A stretch of DNA of 12,164 nt from contig PKCQ01000587.1 of the NCBI GenBank assembly GCA_002862265.1, positions 1 to 12,164 of the forward strand. Reading direction: 5' to 3'. This stretch comes from Planctomycetaceae bacterium. Lineage in GTDB: Bacteria > Planctomycetota > Planctomycetia > Pirellulales > Pirellulaceae. A model generated the notes under the pieces. The model did no database searches, was not told where the DNA came from, and saw only the letters and a list, made by a program, of their open reading frames with translations. This document shows, piece by piece, positions 7,420 through 12,164 of the stretch; the stretch's first letter is position 1; the number at the start of each line of letters is the position of its first letter. Both the position numbers and the translations under genes were made by a program.

Positions 7420-7688
7420 GTGCCGATGCTCCGCAATTTGGTTTGCCAGCAAACTTCTGGCCGAAGCGATACGTATCACTGACGATCCGAGTTTCGGACT
7501 GCGCCGAGATCTTCCTGAACGACCGCATCAGCAACTTTTCTAGATCGCATAACCCTCACAATCGACCATTTATGCCAATTTTGGCGGTAGTCGACGAAAG
7601 CAAGCGGCTTGAGCACAATAGGCGTCAGCAACGAGCCTTTGCGATCCGAAAGTTTTCTACGATCCCCTAATCGTCTTATCGAAAACCC
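7420..7688 (+). other. Spacer with no supportable gene
   Basis: These 269 bp separate acyP from the ABC permease. A plus-strand frame of 84 codons (7416-7670, TTG start overlapping the acyP stop) and a minus-strand frame of 82 codons (7476-7724) cross it. Neither has a ribosome binding site, a recognisable motif or protein-like composition. I found no clear promoter or terminator. Confidence 0.4.
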
Positions 7689-9449
7689 ATGAGCTTCCTG
7701 ACCTCGAATCTTCTTCTCGCTCAAACCACCACCGAGCCCTGGTTGACCACCTGGTTGAAACCGATGTGGTTCCTTTCCGTTGGGATCGGGATGGGTTTGA
7801 TTGTTCTCGCTTTACTCGTGCTGCTGTTTCGACTCCTTTCCTACCTTTCGCCCTGGGAAGCACTTTCCTCTGGTCCGATCGGGCACATGGTAGCCGGGGC
7901 GATTTCCGTTGGCCTAGCGGCCGCGATCTGGCTCAATCTTCCCCAAGAAGCCAAAGGAAGTCCTGACCTGAGTGAACCAGTATTGCTGGGTATCGCTCTG
8001 ATGTTGGTCTGCTCGATTGTCGGCTGGGCGCTGGTTTTCTGCAGTTCCGAACGGATGGCACGGATCGGCTTCTCACCGCTGACCGAAGGAGTCGCAGGCT
8101 TCTTAGGAATCACAGCGATCACTATGGTTGCTTTCGGTGGAACACTGTGGGTTATCAGCGAAACATCTGCACTTCGCATCGTTTCGGATGCCCAAGGGGC
8201 GTTTGCAAGCATTCCTCAGGTGTTCGCAACTGGCAAAGAAGAGATCCAGGTCGCCATTCCTCCCAAGGGAGATAAAGGAGAATTCGTTCCGATTGATCTC
8301 GACATCGATTACGATCTACTCGATTCGCTCGTCATTGAGTCCGATGTTTCAGTGGTGCTTGCTGATGCAGCACAAACCGTCGACTTCATTCGCCCACCGA
8401 TCAACCTGGGTGCAACAGAGAAGATAACTTGGACGAAGGCTCAAAAGATTGAAGATAGCCCAATACCTTACCAAGAAGGTTCCAAGCTTCACATTCGCAA
8501 CAACGAGCAGTTCGACGCCAATGTGACGATCACGCTTCAATCGAGTCCACCAGTCCAGGAAGCAGCTTCTTTCTTGATCACGGCATTGTGCGTCGTGCTC
8601 ATTGGCCTGGGCATCCTGCTCCAGCATGGTGTTGCACCACGCGGTTCCGCCGTTGCCCATGCGACGGTCAAGAATGAACTGGCACAGCCGCTCTTCCTAG
8701 TGCTTATGCTGCTGGGTACCGTCGCGATCTTGCTCTTCGAATTCCTGTCATTCAACACCTTCGGCGAAGACATCAAACTTCTGAAGGACTGTGGTATCAC
8801 CACAATCATGCTACTGGCTACCTTCCAAGGTGTTTGGTCGGCAAGTAGTTCTATTGCGGAAGAGATCGAAGGCAAAACAGCACTTACTATTCTTAGCAAA
8901 CCGATTCAGCGACGAAGCTTCGTACTCGGGAAGTTTATGGGAATCTTCTGGATTCTACTACTCATGTTCGTTGTGCTCGGCTTAGTCGAATTATTCGCAG
9001 TTTCTTACAAGCCAATCTACGAAGCTCGCGAGAATTCAGAATCACAACCAGTTTGGCAAATCTGCCACTTGGAGATTATGCGAACCATTCCAGGTCTCGC
9101 CATGGCACTCATGCAGGCCACAGTGTTGACGGCAATCAGTGTCGCGCTCGCAACTCGCTTGCCCCAGCTAGCCAACCTGTCTGTATGTTTCGCGATTTAC
9201 GTACTTGGCAATTTGACCACCTCGTTGGTCAGTAGCACTCAAGACGCATTTGAGATTGTCCAGTTTATCGCCAACTTGCTGTCGACGATTATTCCGATCT
9301 TAGAGCACTTCTCGCTACAAGCGGCAATTGATGCGGATAATGCGATTCCAATATCGCTGCTGTCGGGCAACTTGCTTTATTGCTTGCTCTACGTGTTGCT
9401 CTCGATGTTCCTAGCGCTGCTGCTATTCGAAGATCGCGACCTAGCCTAG
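7689..9449 (+). CDS. ABC-2 type transporter permease
   Basis: A 586-residue polytopic inner-membrane protein. Membrane segments are evident at about 27-53, 63-84, 97-118, 132-156, 293-313, 334-354, 368-388, 413-437, 466-486, 493-514 and 560-580. A soluble domain of about 135 residues lies between the fourth and fifth (160-292), acidic and beta-rich (FVPIDLDIDYDLLDSLVIESDVSV begins near 199). The ABC-2 signature is the cytosolic stretch after residue 385, EEIEGKTALTILSKP then QRRSFVLGKF, which matches the E-x-x-x-G-T-x-x-x-L-x-x-P pattern that contacts the ATPase. It should form the channel half of an exporter, or of a machine acting on envelope lipids or proteins. No ATP-binding subunit is in the window, so the partner must be encoded elsewhere. 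The ATG has no visible Shine-Dalgarno. The substrate cannot be inferred. Confidence 0.85.
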   Translation: MSFLTSNLLLAQTTTEPWLTTWLKPMWFLSVGIGMGLIVLALLVLLFRLLSYLSPWEALSSGPIGHMVAGAISVGLAAAIWLNLPQEAKGSPDLSEPVLLGIALMLVCSIVGWALVFCSSERMARIGFSPLTEGVAGFLGITAITMVAFGGTLWVISETSALRIVSDAQGAFASIPQVFATGKEEIQVAIPPKGDKGEFVPIDLDIDYDLLDSLVIESDVSVVLADAAQTVDFIRPPINLGATEKITWTKAQKIEDSPIPYQEGSKLHIRNNEQFDANVTITLQSSPPVQEAASFLITALCVVLIGLGILLQHGVAPRGSAVAHATVKNELAQPLFLVLMLLGTVAILLFEFLSFNTFGEDIKLLKDCGITTIMLLATFQGVWSASSSIAEEIEGKTALTILSKPIQRRSFVLGKFMGIFWILLLMFVVLGLVELFAVSYKPIYEARENSESQPVWQICHLEIMRTIPGLAMALMQATVLTAISVALATRLPQLANLSVCFAIYVLGNLTTSLVSSTQDAFEIVQFIANLLSTIIPILEHFSLQAAIDADNAIPISLLSGNLLYCLLYVLLSMFLALLLFEDRDLA

Positions 9450-9458
9450 TGTCATCGT

Positions 9459-9505
9459 AGTAGAATTCGCCAGAATTCCTCCGCTATCAGGATTCATCAG
9501 AATTC
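9459..9505. repeat. Four 10-bp units ending in GAATTC or GATTC
   Basis: Two pairs of adjacent 10-bp units are present: AGTAGAATTC and GCCAGAATTC (9459-9478), then ATCAGGATTC and ATCAGAATTC (9486-9505), separated by 7 bp. The array begins 9 bp after the permease stop and lies in the 105-bp convergent gap before the decayed cytochrome gene. The units share the core CAGAATTC. Function is unknown. It recalls short GAATTC-containing intergenic repeats of Pirellulaceae, from memory only. Confidence 0.5.
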
Positions 9506-9554
9506 TTCCCTCGCAGAAAGGAAATCGGGCGAATCCTATCGCGCTCTGTACTTT

Positions 9555-10265
9555 TTATTTCCAGCGACTTTCGTCTGGAACAAAAGAGTCGATAGCCTCA
9601 AGCTCTGAATCAGAAACAGTGGCTACGAAGCGAATGCCGAGTTGGCTTACCTTCTCGGCTGCTTCGAGCAGTTCGTCTGAGCTGCAGCGATCCGCTTGGC
9701 TGCTCGAGCCGCACGCTTGGCCGAAGCAATTCCGAATTTTGCTTTCTCATTAGCGGCGGCGGTCGCTTGAAGACTGAACTCCGGATCCGCAATCATGCCA
9801 GCGATGAACCTCTGCCGAAGTCGATCGCGAATCGAGGAATCATTGGTGCTGCAGTTGGAGCGAACAAAGTTGTGCAGAATCTTTCGCTGGGACCAAGCCA
9901 CAATTTTGAAGTCTAGAGTCCCTGCCTTCTGACCGCCAACATTGACTAGCCGTTCGTTTGGCACGGTATGACAGCGGTAGCAACTCTGGGCGACCATATA
10001 GACGTTGATCGGATGCGCATGCCGCCAGCAATACTCTTTCGAAGCCGCTCTATTCGATGGGCTTAGACTTCTTGATCTCGAGTCAGGCGCCGTAGTCATT
10101 GTGATGTTCGCCCCAGTTAGTGGCTGCACCGTGACAGGACTCGCAGGAGAAACCGGATGTTACAGCTAGATCAGCACCTTCCGCCTACACGTAGCTCACG
10201 GTGTTTTGATCGCTGAAGGGCTTTCAAAACAATCTACCGCATCGAAGAGTCGCAGAGTCTGCACG
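9555..10265 (-). pseudogene. Decayed, 5'-truncated multiheme cytochrome c (c554-like)
   Basis: Protein homology continues across several frames on the minus strand. First comes a possible eroded heme site CRLCD (10249-10263; His to Asp would destroy it). Then a stop TAG (10185-10187), and an open segment AEGADLAVTSGF followed by heme site CESCHG (CESCH at 10131-10145) and NWGEHHNDYGA, ended by TGA (10083-10085). After a frame change comes HPINVYMVAQSCYRCHTVPNE with heme site CYRCH (9968-9982), then VNVGGQKAG, AWSQRKILHNF and a helical tail SAKRAARAAKRIAAAQ. A single missing base near 9672 shifts the frame to LEAAEKVSQLGIRFVATVSD and on to FVPDESRWK, ending at TAA (9555-9557). The tail sits in its natural order, so this is one gene. 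The signal peptide and first heme region are absent because the next gene upstream ends at 10304. Intact relatives would be periplasmic electron carriers. It cannot make a functional cytochrome. Confidence 0.8.
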
Positions 10266-10303
10266 ATCCAACTCCTACCTAAACCGCAAACGTTCGTTCG
10301 TGG

Positions 10304-11631
10304 TTACACATCCAGCACACAAACGGACTTCGGACGGGCGACACAATTCAAGCACTTATTCGTATCGAGATCGACGAAATCTCGCGATCATACTGACCTC
10401 CCCCTACAGCAACTCGACGCGATAGCAACCGCAGACACCGCTCAGGCAACCACTTGGAATCTCCACTACGGATTGACGCGCGAACTCCCACCGCGATTGC
10501 TCTGGACCAGACCTGCTTGCCTCTTGATCACTAAAATTGAAGAGCACTGCAACCAGCTCGGTGTCCGTTGAGCGTGAGACAGGGGCGGTTGATTTCCGGT
10601 TCCACCCAAAGACTCCCAGTGGACGCGTTCGGATGGAATCTCCGCCTCCAGCAGCCCCTCGCGAATCGACTCCATTCAAGGATCTGGACCGCACATGAAG
10701 TAGTAACAGCCTGCCGGACTGAACTCCAACACTTGTTCAACCGAAAATCTTCCTGAATAGAATCCGCCGCTCAATTCAGCGGTCTGTTCTCGGAGAGTGG
10801 CTGGCTCGACGCGACTCAAGACTGTATGCAACTGAATGTTCTTTAACTTCGCCTGCCAAGCTTGCAGAGCTCGTCCGAACGGCCAATGTCCCAAGTCTTT
10901 CACTTGGTAAAGCAAGCGAACTTCGCAATCAGGTGTTTGCTCCAGTGCCCAGTGCCCAACGGAGCATACTTGCCATGGGAGTGATGCCAACGCCTGCAGC
11001 CAAGAGCACAAGTGGATTTGAGTTTTCCTTGACGAGATGGAACTGGCCGCTCGGGGCACCTACCAGCAAGCAATCTCTTACGTTGATCGTGTCGTGCAAC
11101 CAACAACTGAGCCTGCCGTTCTTCTTTGGCTGTGTTTCAGATCTGTCTGACCCCTGCCGTTTAACCGTTATTCTTCAGAACCTCGAGTTGGGCGAGCTTG
11201 AGAGACTGTAACAGCGCGTTACTTGAGAATCTCCAGCAAGCGTTGGGCGTACCATTAGATACTGTCCGGGCTGGCAGCTTTTGCCCAGAGGGATCGACGA
11301 AGTAAAACGACCGGCAATCACGCGTCTCATCTACAATTTCTGCAACCTCGACAACTCGACACCCCAATATATCCCCAATACTGGGTTGAAATTCGGCTAT
11401 CAGCCTTGCTATCTTGGCCGAGTGTCGTAATTCGCGTAGCGTCTCGTCGCGTACGTAGGGCCGTTCGCCGACGGACAATCCGAATGGACAAGTAAGTAAG
11501 TGGAAGGAGGCGAAGCCCATCAGGACGATCGCTCCTGAGGTAATCCAAACGAATGGAGGTAAGAAAACTGCCCTCGAATTACAAGAGAATAGGTACTGTG
11601 GCTGCGGCAATACGACTGTAAATATTGACAA
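10304..11631 (-). pseudogene. Decayed membrane-anchored FAD/NAD(P) oxidoreductase with [2Fe-2S] domain
   Basis: Reading across frames on the minus strand rebuilds a ferredoxin-reductase-type flavoprotein. It starts with one N-terminal membrane segment (FVWITSGAIVLMGFASFHLL), then the FAD domain (VVEVAEIVDETRDCRSFYF; after a shift at about 11270, PGQYLMVRPTLAGDSQ and RCYSLSSSP). Next is RITVKR, LLVGAPSGQFHLV and the NAD-binding loop AAGVGITPMASM. Then come EQTPDCEVRLLYQVKDLGHW and YYFMCGPDP, and after an in-frame TGA (10676-10678) MESIREGLLEAEIPSERV. The C-terminal ferredoxin domain has SGCLSGVCGC and, after further shifts, DTNKCLNCVARPKS, ending at TAA (10304-10306). Lesions: a TGA at 11175-11177, a 7-bp duplication at 10944-10957, a TAG at 10404-10406, a Tyr at the expected third iron-sulfur Cys (10422-10424), a shift near 10590, and two single-base shifts at 10370-10403. 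Intact relatives pass electrons from NAD(P)H via FAD to an iron-sulfur centre. Confidence 0.87.
10944..10957 (-). repeat. 7-bp tandem duplication that breaks the oxidoreductase frame
   Basis: AGTGCCC occurs twice in direct succession on the plus strand. On the minus strand the frame RWALG runs into TGA. If one copy is removed, the text reads RWALEQTPDCEV without a break and joins the two halves of the NAD-binding domain. This is a slippage-type insertion and a clear inactivating lesion. Confidence 0.85.
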
Positions 11632-11695
11632 AACTTAGCATTACGATTAGTTTCGCCACCTTTTCGTCGGGCAGCTTGCTTGGCGACACTGCTAA

Positions 11696-11701
11696 TATAA
11701 T
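11696..11701 (+). promoter_or_regulatory. Possible -10 box of rnc
   Basis: A perfect TATAAT lies 26 bp before the rnc ATG, which would give a leader of about 20 nt. No good -35 hexamer is found 16-18 bp upstream, and there is no Shine-Dalgarno in the leader (CACAATCGGTACAG). Support is the -10 element and its position only. Confidence 0.35.
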
Positions 11702-11727
11702 CCTTATCCCCCTCACAATCGGTACAG

Positions 11728-12164
11728 ATGGACTCCACTGATTCCTCACTCGACGAGAAATTGCACAGGTGTGAGGAACGCATTGGGTACTGTTTTGAAG
11801 ACAAGGAACTGTTGCAGAGCGCTTTGACCCATGCTTCGGGAGCCTCCAATCGTCTTGCTTCCAACGAACGAATGGAGTTCTTGGGTGACTCGGTTCTCGG
11901 CTTTACGATTTGCGACAAACTCTACCGAGCACACGACGAATACCTCGAAGGCGAGCTGACTCAGATCAAATCCGCCGTGGTCAGTCGTCGTGTTTGTGCT
12001 CGAGTAAGCCATGAGTTGCAACTTGAGGACTGCTTGATCTTAGGCAAAGGCATGCAGCAGTCGCCAGGACTGCCAAAGAGCCTTCTGTCTGATGTATACG
12101 AAGCCATAATCGCCGCGATTTACCTGGATGGAGGCATTGCCGCCGCCCAGGAGTTCATTCTCAG
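11728..12164 (+). CDS. rnc: Ribonuclease III, N-terminal part (3' partial)
   Basis: The first 145 codons of an endonuclease that cleaves double-stranded RNA, as in rRNA precursor processing and mRNA turnover. The frame runs off the window. The catalytic domain is well conserved: HASGASNRLASNERMEFLGD carries the signature with Glu47, Glu50 and Asp54. Glu76 is in GELTQIKSAVVS, and LLSDVYEAIIAAIYLDGG carries Asp122 and Glu125, the Mg2+ ligands equivalent to Asp114 and Glu117 of the E. coli enzyme. Bacterial RNase III is usually about 220-250 residues, so the double-stranded-RNA-binding domain should follow beyond the edge. The ATG at 11728 is the natural start; it has no Shine-Dalgarno but follows a TATAAT box. 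It diverges from the decayed oxidoreductase gene. Confidence 0.95.
   Translation, partial: MDSTDSSLDEKLHRCEERIGYCFEDKELLQSALTHASGASNRLASNERMEFLGDSVLGFTICDKLYRAHDEYLEGELTQIKSAVVSRRVCARVSHELQLEDCLILGKGMQQSPGLPKSLLSDVYEAIIAAIYLDGGIAAAQEFIL

Noticed and set aside
7416..7670. 84-codon plus-strand frame after acyP with TTG start
   Set aside because: No Shine-Dalgarno, no recognisable domain, protein-unlike composition, and a competing antisense frame of equal length.
7476..7724. 82-codon minus-strand frame overlapping the permease start
   Set aside because: No ribosome binding site and no motif, and it overlaps the N-terminus of the well-supported permease gene.
10206..10571. Plus-strand frame of 121 codons
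   Set aside because: It is antisense to the oxidoreductase and cytochrome relics, has no motif or ribosome binding site, and its composition fits a shadow frame.
10304..11631. UGA read as tryptophan or selenocysteine, which would make the oxidoreductase functional
   Set aside because: Intact neighbours use TGA as stop (glycerate kinase, acylphosphatase) and TGG for Trp. The relic also has true frameshifts, a 7-bp duplication and TAG stops that recoding cannot explain.
9555..11631. Sequencing or assembly error as the cause of the broken frames
   Set aside because: About 9.4 kb on one side and rnc on the other read cleanly. The lesions include substitutions at functional residues, a 7-bp tandem duplication and a 5' truncation, which is not the pattern of random base-calling errors. 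Reads would settle it.
1..12164. CRISPR arrays, tRNA or rRNA genes, insertion sequences, phage genes
   Set aside because: No regularly spaced repeats with unique spacers, no cloverleaf or rRNA-like blocks, and no transposase or integrase motifs were seen on either strand.

Overview
The window looks like chromosomal DNA from a planctomycete of the Pirellulaceae type. This is inferred from protein character, not from a database match. The clues are the planctomycete-style secreted hypothetical proteins, a secreted protein with a c-type heme site, a large ABC-2 permease of a kind I associate with this group, weak or absent Shine-Dalgarno sequences before several genes, and a short intergenic hairpin repeat. 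Base composition looks moderate throughout and I see no transposase, integrase, tRNA, rRNA or CRISPR array.

Layout. Positions 3-2854 (+) hold the C-terminal part of a large unrecognised protein, overlapped by 4 bp by a class II glycerate 2-kinase. Positions 2855-3003 are a convergent spacer with two hairpins. Positions 3004-6922 are read on the minus strand, in transcription order: a secreted heme-motif protein, aspartyl-tRNA synthetase (aspS), and a small exported protein of unknown function. Positions 6923-7137 are a divergent spacer, followed on the plus strand by an acylphosphatase (7138-7419) and an ABC-2 type permease (7689-9449). Positions 9555-11631 carry two badly decayed minus-strand genes. 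The upstream one is a membrane-anchored FAD/NAD(P) oxidoreductase with a C-terminal [2Fe-2S] ferredoxin domain, and the downstream one is a 5'-truncated c554-like multiheme cytochrome c. Position 11728 to the end is the start of ribonuclease III (rnc, +), which runs off the window.

The most notable content is the decayed redox pair. It can be rebuilt almost end to end by following homology across frames. The lesions are specific: a 7-bp tandem duplication, probable Trp-to-TGA and Gln-to-TAG nonsense changes, loss of an iron-sulfur ligand, and several single-base shifts. Neighbouring housekeeping genes are intact, so this looks like real gene death and not poor sequence. A second point is that AspRS carries His48 and Gly100 at the two positions linked to relaxed tRNA specificity. 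This predicts a non-discriminating enzyme that depends on the GatCAB amidotransferase.

The intact genes serve separate functions (central metabolism, translation, RNA processing, transport) and do not form one pathway. I found no clear new biological system beyond the relic redox module.
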